Shown: in pieces, positions 32,382 to 43,965 of the stretch | Numbering within the stretch: position 1 is the first letter of the stretch | Layout: each line of letters begins with the position of its first letter | Origin: Daucus carota subsp. sativus | Lineage: Eukaryota > Streptophyta > Magnoliopsida > Apiales > Apiaceae | Assembly (NCBI RefSeq): GCF_001625215.2 | Contig: NC_030381.2 | Span: 1,079,131-1,143,130 of the forward strand | Length of the DNA: 64,000 nucleotides | Direction of reading: 5' to 3' | Notes under the pieces: model-generated | The model's input: only the letters and a program-made list of their open reading frames with translations | Told to the model about the DNA's origin: nothing | The model's database searches: none | Program-made: the position numbers and the translations under genes

Positions 32382-34309
32382 ATGGCTGAAACTACTATGA
32401 AGGCCATCCAGTACTTAGCTTACGGCGGCGGTCCTCCTGCTCTAAATGTAGTCATCTATATACAATTTTCTTTACATGTTTTGATTCTTTATATGTTGAT
32501 GTATAATTCTTGTATTCAAGAACCTAAGAAAAAGGGGCATCTTCACAGTCTGCGCAAATATGAGGTTTTGCGCAGATTCTAGATGAATTCTGTTTCGTTT
32601 GAATCAAGTAATAATTTGTTTAATTTTCCGCTGTTCCAGCATGTTGAAATTTCTATTCCCACTCCAACGAAACATGAGGTCTTGCTAAAATTAGAAGCTG
32701 CAAGCATTAATCCAGTTGATTGGAAGATGCAGAAAGGCGAGCTGCGGCCATTTTTACCCTTCCATTTTCCTAATATACCATGTAAGTCTAGTATGTGTAA
32801 ACTTTTCTTATTACAACACCGTCACTTGTTCTATCCCGTAAGTTCTCCTTCCAGCCAAAATATAAGAAATCTTCAAAGATTAATATGTTACTCAACATAT
32901 TGATTCAACTGCGGTTTTGGATATGATATGATTTTATCGACTCTGATTAACTATTGTTATCTTTTAATTATCTCAATAACGTAGGTGATTTTTATTAGTG
33001 AACGATACATGAATTGCTTGTGACATATTTTGTCAGCTTGGATAGCTCATAGCTGCCATGATACTATGTAGCAATGATGAACAATATAATGTGCCGAAAA
33101 TTTACAGAGTTACTGCCGGCCTTTCATTTTTGGCTTTTTCATCACACTGTGATGCATCTTTCTATTGCAGATTTCTGTTTGAAAATTAATTTGAATAAAT
33201 TTTGGTACTGGATGTGTTAAATATTGGCCTTTTCTGCTGTTCAGTAGACTTGCTTTTTTTGCTGGCACGACAGTGACAGATGTGGCAGGAGAGGTGGTTG
33301 AGACCGGAGCTGGGGTAAAAAACTTCAAAGCAGGTGATAAAGTTGTGGCGATGCTCAGCATTTTTGTAAGTGTCATGAGTCTTGTGTTTAAACTTAATAC
33401 CGTGAAATGTACAACAATCTAGTGGTCTTGGTTAGTGCAGACCATATCTCTCTATCTGTTACGTAATTACTTGACTGTTTATGTTTATGAGAAACAATTG
33501 ATGGTAGATTTTCTACAAAATGATAGATAGATCTGCCCAATGAGCAGTTGATGCCTGTTTCTGAAAAACAAATATAGTAGCTGATATGTCTTGGGCTTTA
33601 TGGAATGTAATGGCAGGGCAGAGGTGGTGGTTTAGCTGAGTATGCTGTGGCGAATAAAAATCTGACAGTTTTTAGGCCACCTGAAGTATCTGCTGCAGAA
33701 GGTGCTGGCTTACCTATTGCAGGTCTTACTGCCCATCAGGCTCTCACCTACTCTGCTGGAATAAAGCTTGATGCGAGTGGTCCGCTAGCCAATATTCTTA
33801 TTACGGCTGCCTCAGGAGGCGTTGGATTGTATGCTCTTCAGCTTGCAAAGCTTGGGAACACACACGTGACAGCCACTTGTGGTGCTCGTAACATGGATCT
33901 GGTCAAGACTCTGGGTGCTGATGAGGTTCTAGACTACAAGACGGCAGATGGAGCAGCTCTGAAAAGTCCGTCAGGCCTGAAATATGATGTTGTGATCCAC
34001 TGTGCCGCAGGTATTCCTTGGTCTACTTTCGAGCCCCAACTGAGCTCTAAGGGGAAGGTTATTGACGTCACACCTGGTCCTGCCACCATGTGGAGATTCT
34101 TTAGGGGCAAAATAACTTTCTCCAGGAAGCAAATAGTGCCTCTGCTTCTAATCCCCAAGGGGAAAAACCTGGCGTACCTTGTAAAGTTGGTCAAGGAAGG
34201 GAAGCTTAAAACTGTAGTAGACTCTAGGCATCCATTAAACAAGGCTGAGGATGCTTGGGCTAAGAGCATCGATGGCCATGCTACGGGCAAAATAATCGTG
34301 GAACCCTAA
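32382..34309 (+). CDS. Quinone oxidoreductase (ceQORH-like), tandem copy 3
   Basis: The exons are 32382-32447, 32640-32781, 33274-33365 and 33617-34309, giving 330 residues. It has the same intron phases as copies 1 and 2 but a 3-nt longer last exon. This copy is nearest to Arabidopsis ceQORH: NPVDWKMQKGELRPF, the LLIPKGKNLAYLVKLVKEGK region and the C-terminus KSIDGHATGKIIVEP. The coenzyme loop reads AASGGVGLYALQLAKLG. Exon 2 to 3 joining gives a leucine in IPLTDVAGE, where relatives have valine or alanine. It is probably the ancestral-type gene, with copies 1 and 2 derived from it or from a sister. The start is the ATG that gives MAETTMKAIQYLAYGGG. Confidence 0.92.
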
Positions 34310-35187
34310 CAATCAACAGGCTGTTTTCTGTGTTCGTATCAGGATTTACATCGCTGCTATAAACGAACGATCACTAGATCTCTACTTGTGTCTTGCCTTT
34401 TATCTTGTTGCTAAAACTGAATCACTTCTTTAATATCACAAATCCAATCCAGTTGATCTGTGTTCTTACAAAGATCCTCCTGTTTTTCCAAATGAGAATG
34501 ATGATGACATTGGGCAATTTACATGCTATTTGACTTCGCATTATGCTGCTATTTTCATACTAGTACATTTTCTGGATTAGGGCTCTAATAGTACACCTGT
34601 TAACTTATTAAGCAAAGGTATAAATTTTGCTCAACGTGCAGATCAAAAATTAAAACTTCGGTCAATTGATTAAAGAAAAGTTTGTTATTTTAATTTTAAT
34701 GATATATTATAAATATTAAATAAAAAAAATCGAGAGATATAGAGGCGATTTGGGTAAATTTAAAAAAAATGAATTCAACTCCTTAAAGTAAGAAAGAGAT
34801 ATAGACTATAGAGGCTTAAAAAAATAATTCAAGTGCTTAAGTTTTAAAGTAAGGAAGTGAATAAAAAGTGAGAATTAAATAAGTTAACAAAGTATTTGGA
34901 GAGAAGCAAAAATTTTGAGACAGTATTTATTTAATATTGTCTTTTTGCTCCTTTTACATAAACGAATCAAGTGAAAAGACACATTTATTTAATATTTATT
35001 TAAATAGTAGAATTGTGGGTTGTGACAGTAGGTTCATCGCATTCGATCTGAATATGAAGAAAAAGAAGACAAGAGGTAGGCAACTAGTAGCATGCAAGTT
35101 GCCATGTTTTTGGTGCAATTCACGAAACAAATACATGGTGTAATAGTGTATACATGTAAACACTCAACTTTATGTTGATTAGATTTA
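34310..35187. other. Intergenic, nothing firm
   Basis: AT-rich sequence after the oxidoreductase cluster. Blocks near 34730-34980 (AAATTTAAAAAAAATG, CTCCTTAAAGTAAG, ACATAAACGAATCAAG) loosely resemble the MITE at 35188 and may be an older copy. No gene is seen. Confidence 0.3.
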
Positions 35188-35435
35188 GGGGCCGTTTGGG
35201 TGGGCTTAAAATAAGTGCTTATTACTTAAAATAAATAAGTGGAGTAGAAGTTAGAAGCAAGATAAGACTTATAAGTGATTAAAGTGTTTGGGAAATAAGT
35301 AGAAGCCCTGAAACAAAAGCTAGCATTCCTAACTTTTTTTAAGTGTTTCTTGACTTCTTACACAAACGGTACGAAATAAGTGCTTCTAACTTATAAGTCG
35401 AGAAGTCCAACTTATAAGGGGGGCCAAACACCCGC
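35188..35435. mobile_element. MITE with GGGGCCGTTTGGG ends
   Basis: It begins GGGGCCGTTTGGGTGGGC and ends GGGGGGCCAAACACCCGC, imperfectly inverted. The interior has AAGTGCTT and ACTTATAAGT motifs in both orientations. The 39902-40135 segment is a diverged relative (shared ACTTATAAGTGATTAAA and AGAAGTCCTGAAACAAA-like blocks). No clear target duplication was found. Confidence 0.6.
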
Positions 35436-35703
35436 TTAATATAGTACCGACTACAGTTACTTCAAGTTAATTTTTCTGATTAAAGAGTTGTTGCAGGCTG
35501 CTTTTTCTGATTTTGGTGAGTTAGTTTTTAAATTCCAATAAAGTATTGTTTTATAATATTATATAAAAAAATTTAATAGAAATTTGAATACAAGGAAAAA
35601 AATATTGCGAAATTATATTTTAAGAAAGTCTAAAAAAGATGTCAAAATATAACGTATACAATTGTTTTTTAAAGTGTTAAAAATCCGGATCTAAATATAA
35701 TTG

Positions 35704-35905
35704 TTTTTTATAAGGTTTATATCATATAAAAATTTAGAATCTAAAACTTAATTTAGTATAAAATTTAAAAAAAATTGTTTAACATAATTATTATTATTTT
35801 ATGTTTTTTATAAGGTTTATATCATATAAAAATTTAGAATCTAAAGCTTAATTTAGTATAAAATTTAAAAAAATTGTTTAGCATAATTATTATTATTTTA
35901 TGTTA
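35704..35905. repeat. Two tandem copies of a ~100-bp AT-rich unit
   Basis: A block that starts TTTTTTATAAGGTTTATATC recurs 100 bp later with one or two differences (AAACTT versus AAGCTT; TTTAACAT versus TTTAGCAT). It is a recent local duplication with no coding capacity. Confidence 0.85.
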
Positions 35906-36057
35906 TATAGTGTCAAAAAGATTAAAATGGAACACAGAATGCAGTGGTTTGCTTTCTTGCTGCGGACTTCTGTCTAAATCGATGTCGAAGTCAGAAAAGT
36001 CAGCAATAGCCAGCCACACTACCTGCACAGTGCACAGTGCCACTCGCACTACAAAAA

Positions 36058-36415
36058 ATTTAGGGAATTCATCAAAAATACCACTTTTTCTAACTTTTTT
36101 TTCAATTTTACTATCTTTTAAAAAAATTACAAAAATACTAATTCTTTAAAAAAATATTTGTAAATATACGGTCTGCAACTAGATGCAACCAGATGCAATT
36201 TTGTTAATTGGCCTCGGAGAAGTTATGCAATCAGATGCAACTTTTGTTAATTGACACAGTAGGGGTTGCACATGTGGTTGCAACGAGTTGCCTGCGTTAT
36301 TTTTGCAAATATTTTCGTAAGTATAGTATTTTTGCAAATTATTTAAAAAACATAGTGTATTTTTGCAAAAACAAGTTTTCACTTGAGTATTTATGAAAAA
36401 TCCCCTTAAATTTAG
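36058..36415. mobile_element. MITE-like repeat with TTTGCAAA and GATGCAAC blocks
   Basis: The left end AGGGAATTCATCAAAAATAC and right end GTATTTATGAAAAATCCCCT are imperfect inverted repeats. The interior has repeated TTTTTGCAAATA and AGATGCAAC units. A related segment starting CTCATAAATACCC occupies about 36830-37060. The target duplication is not resolved. Confidence 0.45.
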
Positions 36416-37704
36416 TAGCTCAAGTATTAGATAGCATAAATGATAAAATAGTAATAAAGTTTATCAAATTTAATATTTTAGTGACTGTCATTTTAAGATG
36501 GTCAAAACAATATTTAAATTATTAAAAAATATGTTTAGTAATCAATTTCCTTGAAAGAAGTAGTAAATTATCTGTCGTGAAAGTGAGTTTTATTTGAAAA
36601 ATAGGTGCTTGTTTTTTTTAAGAAAGTGGCCCTTAATCATTTAAAAAATTATTACTATTTAGCTACTACATTATAAATTTGAAATTTTGATCATCAAGAT
36701 ACTAAACGAAATTAGAATCAATCACAAGACTCACCAAAAATAGCGCCTATTTTCTGCCCATAAAAAAATTAAAATTAAGCTTAATACATTATTAATAAAT
36801 TAATAAAAAATAGAATATTTATTATAGGGCTCTTCTCATAAATACCCAAGTCTAAAATAATTTTTGCAAAAATACTGTCACTTTTTGAAACAAATTGCAA
36901 AAATACTATATTTCAAAAAATATTTGCAAAAATTCGATGTTTGCATATGCAATCATATCTGCAACTGCTATCAACCACATATGCAACCACGAATGTAACT
37001 TCTAAAAAATCTATTTAAAAAGTTACCTATATAATAAGTTGCAAATGGTTGTAAACGACAAAAATAGTGTCCCTGCGAGGCCAACATTAATATCACAAAA
37101 GTAATCATAAAATCAACTAAAAACAGATTAAAAATCACAGCCATCAATCATCTGCAAATAGCAATGGACCTAAATTCACTGTGATGACAAGCTAGGTTTT
37201 CGATCAATCCTTATCTATAATCCAGCACATATTTTATAAATTGTACCATCAGCGATTTGATCGGACCGCGGTGTGCAAAGCAAAGTTCATCTCACCATGA
37301 CCGTCGACGGGGAAATACTCAATTCTCCAGCGGCGGAGGGAACGAGCGAGAATTAACAAAGATGTGAGATTAGTACGATGATTTGGTGCACGAGTTGTAA
37401 AACTAAAGAGAAAGAAAAGGAGAGAACAAGAAGAGAGAGGGAAGGAGATAAGAGTGACTAAGGACATCGTATATCTGCAAACTTTTGATATTCGGTTTGA
37501 TGAAGACGTACATCTGCAATAACTATAAGAACACCGTATAAATGCAATTACTTTGTTAAAAAAGAGTATAGTTGATAAATTTCCTTTATTATATGCTCAA
37601 ATTTTTTTAGCATGAGAACCAAACTTGATATAGCATTCCCAGAATCATCACCTGGAGAGTTTTGATTGAAATAATACTTATATATAAATTAATAAAACTA
37701 GTCA

Positions 37705-38153
37705 AGGGGTCGTTTGGTTGAAGAGAGGGTATGTGGTTGGAATGAGGAATCGGGTTAAGCTCTTATGGGGTTAAGGTATCGTTTCTGATATCAGGTGTTT
37801 GGTTGAGTGGTGGTATCAATATGGTTGAATTATAATATATATGAGTTATTAATTGTAATTAATTTAAAATATCATTAATATTTATATACATTTTTTAGTC
37901 ATTAATTTCATTTTGTGTTAATAATTTGCATGAAATGATATAAATAATAACGAATATGAAAGGAAAAAAATTTGATTCATGAAATACAGGTTTCATACCC
38001 ACCTCCCCCCTTGGTTATGAAATTCTCATACTTTGTGGGTTTGAGGAATGGGTTTAATGAAACAAATTCTCAACCAAACACCAGGTATGGTATGAGTTTG
38101 GAATGAACAAAACCCATACATGGTATCAAGAAAACTTGAACTAAACGACCTCT
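37705..38153. mobile_element. MITE, Tourist-like ends
   Basis: The ends AGGGGTCGTTTGGTTGAAG and CTTGAACTAAACGACCTCT are inverted with three mismatches and enclose about 450 bp of AT-rich sequence. GGTATGG-like words recur in both orientations near the ends. The flanking trinucleotides are not a convincing match, so superfamily assignment rests on the termini only. Confidence 0.65.
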
Positions 38154-38234
38154 AAGACACCTCATTTTATTAGTATATAGTTCCAAAATTTTATAACTAA
38201 TTGTACGCATTTAACGCTACAATGTACTACAAAA

Positions 38235-38562
38235 GCCATGTTTGGAAGTTAGAGCTTTGGGCAAAAATTAGAGGTTTGAGATGGTTTAGAGATTTGACCA
38301 CTAGAATCCGCTAATTTTAGTGTTTGGTAGTTAGCGGATTGAAATAGAAGTTTCAGTCAAAAAGTTAATTTTGAAAAAATTATTTTGAGGAGCTTTTTGG
38401 ATTAGAGGTTTTGGTTTGTGTCAGAAAAAGCTAATCAATCAGCTATTTACCAAATAGTTTTACGAAAAACAGCTAATCCAAACCGCTAGTCAAAACATCT
38501 AATTCAATCAGTTAGGCAAAACATCTAATCCAATCCGCTAACTGCTAATTCCCAAACAGGCC
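38235..38562. mobile_element. MITE with GCCATGTTTGG ends
   Basis: The left end GCCATGTTTGGAAGTTAG and right end CTAATTCCCAAACAGGC are inverted with a few changes. Subterminal AATCCGCTAA and TTAGCGGATT words occur in both halves. It is about 330 bp, non-coding and probably hAT-like. The 8-bp duplication cannot be called with confidence. Confidence 0.6.
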
Positions 38563-38637
38563 AAAGCTAAAATCCAAAGCACAAGTTTTGGAGGTATATT
38601 TAATCCGGTGGCCCCCACTTCCAAAAATCTACTTATA

Positions 38638-39116
38638 TATATTATAGCAGAACAGGTACTTGTCAAACCTCCCTCCTGAGCAAATAAATTACCTACCTCC
38701 GAACCTGAGCCTAACTCCGAACCTAACTTTCACTCATATATAAAAAAAATGTTTTTCCAAAGAATTGAACCCATAACCTCGTCAATACATACAAACCATC
38801 CATACCATTTAGACTAGACAAACACTTAGCCTTTTAGTGAAACCCATAAACTAGGTAAGTTAATACTAGTCTATCTACTTATATATATAGTAGCCCAACA
38901 GGTTCGTGTCAAGCCTCCCTCCTGAGCAAATAAATTACCTACCTCCGAACCTGAGCCTAACTCCGAACCTAACTTTCACTCATATATAAAAAAAAATGTT
39001 TTTCCAAAGAATTGAACCCATAACCTCGTCAATACATACAAACCATTCATACCATTTAGACTAGACAAACACTTAGCCTTTTAGTGAAACCCATAAACTA
39101 GGTAAGTTAATACTAG
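38638..39116 (+). repeat. Tandem duplication of the Helitron 5' end
   Basis: Units at 38638-38873 and 38874-39116 both start TCTACTTATATATAT and share CCTCCCTCCTGAGCAAATAA and the following ~200 bp almost perfectly. A partial third piece (TTTAGTGAAACACATTAACT) reaches about 39160. Because each unit begins with a Helitron-type 5' terminus, either could serve as an origin. Confidence 0.85.
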
Positions 39117-40799
39117 CATTTAGTTTTTAGTGAAACACATTAACTAGGTACGTTAATACTATGTTATTTATATTATCTACAATATAATATTTATTTGAGG
39201 TCAAATTATTGTTTCAATCAAGACTCATATATTCTTTGCATGATAAATTAATATTTATTAATTAATTAAATGCGTCAATAAACTTAGAATTGAAAAAAAA
39301 ATCTGAGTGTTCGGGCTCAAACCATGAGCTAGATTTCTAAAAACAAATATAATTCATATTCGAATAAAAAATGAATGATTTCAGATCTCAACTAATAGTT
39401 GAAACAAGTACCAAGATTGATATTAAAACACTCATATTTGATCAAATGTATTTGGAGTAGTTTTAATATTTAAGCATATCCTAAAATGTGCATCAAATTT
39501 AGTCGAAAGTGGTCTAAGGCCGGATCCAATGTCAACTATTGTAAGAGACGATTCTAAATTTGCACATTGATTAATTTAAACGATATTGTGACAACTTTTT
39601 TTAAAAAAAAATCTAGATTATGCGCTCACAATATCTTAACAAATAATTTTTTTCATCAAACTATCATATCACACACGTGCTTATACAATTTGTTTCTCAT
39701 ATGCAATTTCTAACAAATAGACTGCTGACTCGGAAAAATATTATTAACAATATTACCACAATCTAGATAAAGGTCACTCAGAAAAACTTTATATCAATAA
39801 ATTCAGGAATGTGCATAAAAACTAGGGGTTAACACAAAAATGATCAAACTGGATATTTATATATGGGATTTTATTGATAAATCCAAATCCAATCCAGATT
39901 AAAAATTTGTAGGTCCGTTCGGGTAAACTTAAAAAAAGTGATTCCTGCTTAAAGTAAAGACTTATAAGTGATTAAACTGCTCGGGAAAGAAGTAGAAGTC
40001 CTGAAACAAAGGTTAGCATTCATAAATTCTTATAAATGCTTCTGCCTTTTTATACAAATGGGTCAAGAAAAATAGAAGGCGACTTTTTTGAAAAAGAAGC
40101 CGGAAGTAGTTGTAACCAAACATGTACTTTGTGCACCCGTTTACCCAGATTCAATTCATTTTGATTTTATTAAAAAATTGAATTTATGACGAATAAATTT
40201 ACTAAAGAGAAATAGTGAAATATATATCATATTATGTTAAATACAAGTAATTAAGTAAGCACATATTAAACTGGAACTTACATCTTTTAAAGAAAAAATT
40301 ACAGGATTTTCAATAAGTATTGTGTCATATTAATTATTTTATTATAAAAGATGATTTGTAATGAGATCACAATATTTTGGAGAATGTGAATAAAGTAATC
40401 GAAAGAATATTCTTGTTTAAATTATTTTTTAATTTTAAACTTATGAATTTAAAATTCGATGTGTTACTAATTTTTTTTTATAGATATGAGAATAGTGACA
40501 AAAATATTAAATTTGGTGTAAAAAAGTATATCTAAAGGATATAATGTTTGATGATATATGGATTTAAAATACCATAACTTGTGAACAGAGGTCAATTTGG
40601 AAGAATTTTATATTGTTAATGAAAAGTCAACTAGATAATAGTAAAATGTATTTACTAGACTTGCTAAAAGAATAGAGTTGTGAAAAAAAATAAGTTTTTT
40701 TATATTAGAGTGCCAATAATCAATACATAATCTACAAAGTTAAATATAATGAGTCAAACTAATTGATTATCGACTTACAAATTAAACTGAAAAATACTA

Positions 40800-42310
40800 A
40801 TCAATTTAGAACTGGATAATCCGACGTGATCTGATTAAAAAATATCTGGTTAACCTGAACTATAATCAGAATATTTTTTCTGAATATGAAATATTTGGTA
40901 TAATCTTTAACAACTGGACCTGATATGCTCCTTTGCTCACCCCTAATAAATATGAGTATCAAAATATTTAATAATGTGACTTCGCACAAAAATAAAAAAT
41001 TACTACACACCTATTGAAGCTGAATATTATATGTCTTTGAATTTCAGGGGAATAACTTATATATACTCTCCTTTTATTATTTGAAATACCAAAAATTTAT
41101 TTGTTTGAGATTTGATTTATAACAATTACATGAAAAATTACTAAAAGTCTTAATCATCAAATTCAGAAAAGTAATGATAAAAAATTGAAATTTCATGATA
41201 AGTCGATATTATAACTTACCGATCAAAGTATTAATCCTCTGATATTTTAAATTAATAATCGAAAATCTAAGACATTGAGTATTGTATAGTTGGTAAGAAA
41301 ATTAAATGAGTAACCGCATCATGGTGTCAATTTTGTTTTTTTGGTATTGTTATAAGGTTACCAGTTTAATTGATACTTTTACAACAAAATAAGGTATGAG
41401 TCTTTTGTTGTATATTCAAATTTTTGTTCATACAAAATGTGTGCAACGCATGCTAAAAAAGATGTGTAGATTCTGACGCGATACGGTGAAAACTAATATC
41501 TGATTAAACGGAACTAGAACTAGAACAAGAATAGTTTTTTTTTTCATAATCCAGAATATTTGAATTAATCTTTAACAAATGAACATTATATGCTACATTG
41601 CTCACCCGTAAGAAATACGAGTATCAAATTATTTAAAATTTTAAGTTTGCACGAAGCTAAAAAAATAAATACACAACTAATTGAGCTAAATATTTCATGT
41701 CTTTGTGAACTTCATGGGGTGTGACTTATATCTACTCTGTTTTTACTATTTCAGATTCCAGGATATCATTGTTTGAGATCCAATTTATAACAATTACATG
41801 AAAAATCATTAAAAGTCTTGATTATCAAGCTTAGAAAACTAACTATACACAACTAATTGAGCGAAATATTTCATGTATTTGTGAACTTCATGGGGTGTGA
41901 CTTATATCTGCTCTGTTTTTGCTATTTCAAATTCCAGAAAATTGTTGTTTGAGATCTAATTTATAACAATTACATGAAAAATCATGAAAAGTCTTGATCA
42001 TCAAGCTTAGAAAACTAACTATAAAAATTAAAATTTAACAACAAGCTGATATTATAACAAATTGTATCAAAGTAATAATCTTCTAATAGTTTAAATTAAC
42101 AATAAAAATCTAAGACATTAAAGTACTTTACCGTTGATATGAAAATTAAAAGGTTAAACCACATTAAAGGTGTGAATTGTTTTGGGCACAGTTATAAGTT
42201 TATTAGTTGAAATTATACTTTTATAATAAAATAAGGTATTGGTCTTTTTAGTTGTTAAAATTTCTATTTATGCAAAATGTGTGCAACATATGCTAAAAAA
42301 GACTGTGTTG
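40800..42310 (+). repeat. Diverged tandem duplication within the Helitron
   Basis: Segments at about 40800-41460 and 41470-42310 align in order through blocks such as ATCTTTAACAA, GCTCACCC, CATGTCTTTG-like and AACAATTACATGAAAAAT. The second contains its own ~180-bp duplication (about 41671-41850 and 41851-42023, both with TTCATGGGGTGTGACTTATA). Both halves end near AAAATGTGTGCAACATATGC-like sequence. It is non-coding. Confidence 0.7.
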
Positions 42311-42913
42311 ATGATATGCCCCATCATGTGTCACTTAACTATACGCCAAATCTACGCTCAAAAAAGAATAAATAAATGTAAAACAATGCACGCCACACAT
42401 CTTTTTCTAATGACGATTTAGGATATCGTAATTCAATATATCAAGAACAAGTTTTCATCAAAATCATATTATGTTAGGTGAAATAATTTAATAATTTTTA
42501 ACAATAATTTACAGATACTTTTAATGAGGAATAATATATTTAAAATCTAAAAATTTCAGCATTCATGTCAAATGTAATTTTGAACATGTAGATAATATGA
42601 TGATGACCTCTATATCCTCACGAATTTGAATATAGAAAAATCAATTCAGCTGTAGTTTTTGATACATAAATTTTTGAAAAATATAATACTTATTATTATT
42701 ATTATAATAATAATTATTATTATTAATGCTATTAGGTTGCAAATATAACATTTTCATATCTACTTATTTTGTCAAAAAAATAAAAAATTCGTCAATATTA
42801 TATAATCTTCATATTTGCTATTAGGTTGCTCGAAACAATACGACGATACGTCAATATTATTTAAAACACGACATAAACTAGAGACCCGTGCCTCGCACGG
42901 GCTTTTATGCTAG

Positions 42914-43202
42914 TAATATCTTAAAGCATACCGTGGAATTCGCGAACATTGTACCGTAAGTCGCGGGAACAAGGGATGTAGAGTTGACGTGTATTCGGAT
43001 TAGGATGTAAAGAAAATATGAAACGTCTAGAAACTAAAAAACAACATATATTTTTGAAAGCATAAAGTAAACTTCAAGGAAACGCAGCACAACTTACGCT
43101 TGTCACTATATATATGCATATCCAACCCCAACATTTCACAGTTCACATACAAGTCACGAGTCATATCTTATTATCCACAAAAAAATACAGATAAGAAAAT
43201 TG
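42914..43202 (+). promoter_or_regulatory. Upstream region of the J20-like gene
   Basis: The short interval runs from the Helitron 3' end to the start codon. A TATATATATGC box lies at about 43107-43117, roughly 90 bp before the ATG and a plausible TATA element. The Helitron therefore abuts the promoter. Confidence 0.5.
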
Positions 43203-43838
43203 ATGATGTCTCTACAGCAATCTCCAGCCTGCTCCTGGAATCTTTCCCCATCTTCAAACAAATTAAACCTCGAATCTCGCAGCTTCGTTTCTTTGAATAC
43301 CCACCTACAAAATCCTGGAATTTCGATGAATAAATCATCCGGTTGGAGAAAATCAAGCAGCGTGGCAGCTATGAACAGCAGTGTATATGCTCCTCCGGCA
43401 GAAGAAGAAACGGGGAGTTTTTATGAGCTGCTGGGCATTTCAGAGAGTGGGACCCTGTCCGAAATCAAGAAAGCTTATAAGCAGCTGGCTCGAAAATATC
43501 ACCCTGACGTGTCTCCCGCTGAGCGTGCGGAGGAGTACACTCAGAGATTCATTCTGGTGCAAGAAGCTTACGAGACCTTATCTGATCCACAAACCAGAGC
43601 CTTGTATGATAGAGATTTGTCTAGAGGCTTTCACTTTGCTTTTTCAGCTAGAAACAGAGGAGGAGCTGCTGCTGAGGAGGAGATGGGTGAATGGAAGAAC
43701 AGATGGGAGTCTCAACTCACAGAGCTGAAGCGTAAGAGCATGTACAACCATTACAATTATAGTAATAGTAATGCTCATGATGATGCAAGACAGTCGTGGG
43801 GAGCCCGGATGCGCAGTCAAAACAGGGAATCACAGTAA
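43203..43838 (+). CDS. J20: Chloroplast J-domain co-chaperone, J20-like (DJC26)
   Basis: A single exon of 211 residues. Residues 1-65 are Ser/Asn-rich with few acids, as in a chloroplast transit peptide. The J domain spans about 72-138 (FYELLGISESG, IKKAYKQLARKYHPDVSP), with the HPD motif at residues 100-102 that stimulates Hsp70 ATPase. The C-terminal part (YDRDLSRGFHFAFS, EWKNRWESQL, SWGARMR) is the signature of Arabidopsis J20. J20 delivers inactive deoxyxylulose 5-phosphate synthase and other clients to plastid Hsp70. The start is one of two adjacent ATGs at 43203 and 43206. The frame is intact and uninterrupted. Helitrons lie closely on both sides: one ends 290 bp upstream and another begins about 130 bp downstream. 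The J20 identity within the DnaJ-type small plastid group is strong but not certain. Confidence 0.9.
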   Translation: MMSLQQSPACSWNLSPSSNKLNLESRSFVSLNTHLQNPGISMNKSSGWRKSSSVAAMNSSVYAPPAEEETGSFYELLGISESGTLSEIKKAYKQLARKYHPDVSPAERAEEYTQRFILVQEAYETLSDPQTRALYDRDLSRGFHFAFSARNRGGAAAEEEMGEWKNRWESQLTELKRKSMYNHYNYSNSNAHDDARQSWGARMRSQNRESQ

Positions 43839-43965
43839 AACGTACTACTACTCTGTAAATCAGATTTCAACAGGGGATCGATCTTCCCCGTTTTAGCAGA
43901 CCCCTTTTTACCTTTCCATGTAAATATTGTATTTTTAATTAATGATGCATATTAATAATTATCAA

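Larger units (their letters stand above)
38638..42913 (+). mobile_element. Non-autonomous Helitron, plus strand
   Basis: The 5' end is TCTACTTATATATATTATAG, preceded by A, followed by CAGAACAGG as in other Helitrons of this window. The 3' end is a hairpin CCCGTGC-CTC-GCACGGG (42885-42901), then CTTTTATG and terminal CTAG at 42910-42913, with T after it. That gives 4276 bp inserted between A and T. The 5' terminal ~240 bp are duplicated in tandem, a MITE-like segment lies at 39902-40135, and a large diverged duplication fills 40800-42310. No Rep/helicase frame is seen. Confidence 0.75.

Noticed and set aside
37249-37467. 72-codon minus-strand frame with a Ser/Leu-rich N-terminus
   Set aside because: It lies in MITE-rich sequence and has no family resemblance or gene structure.
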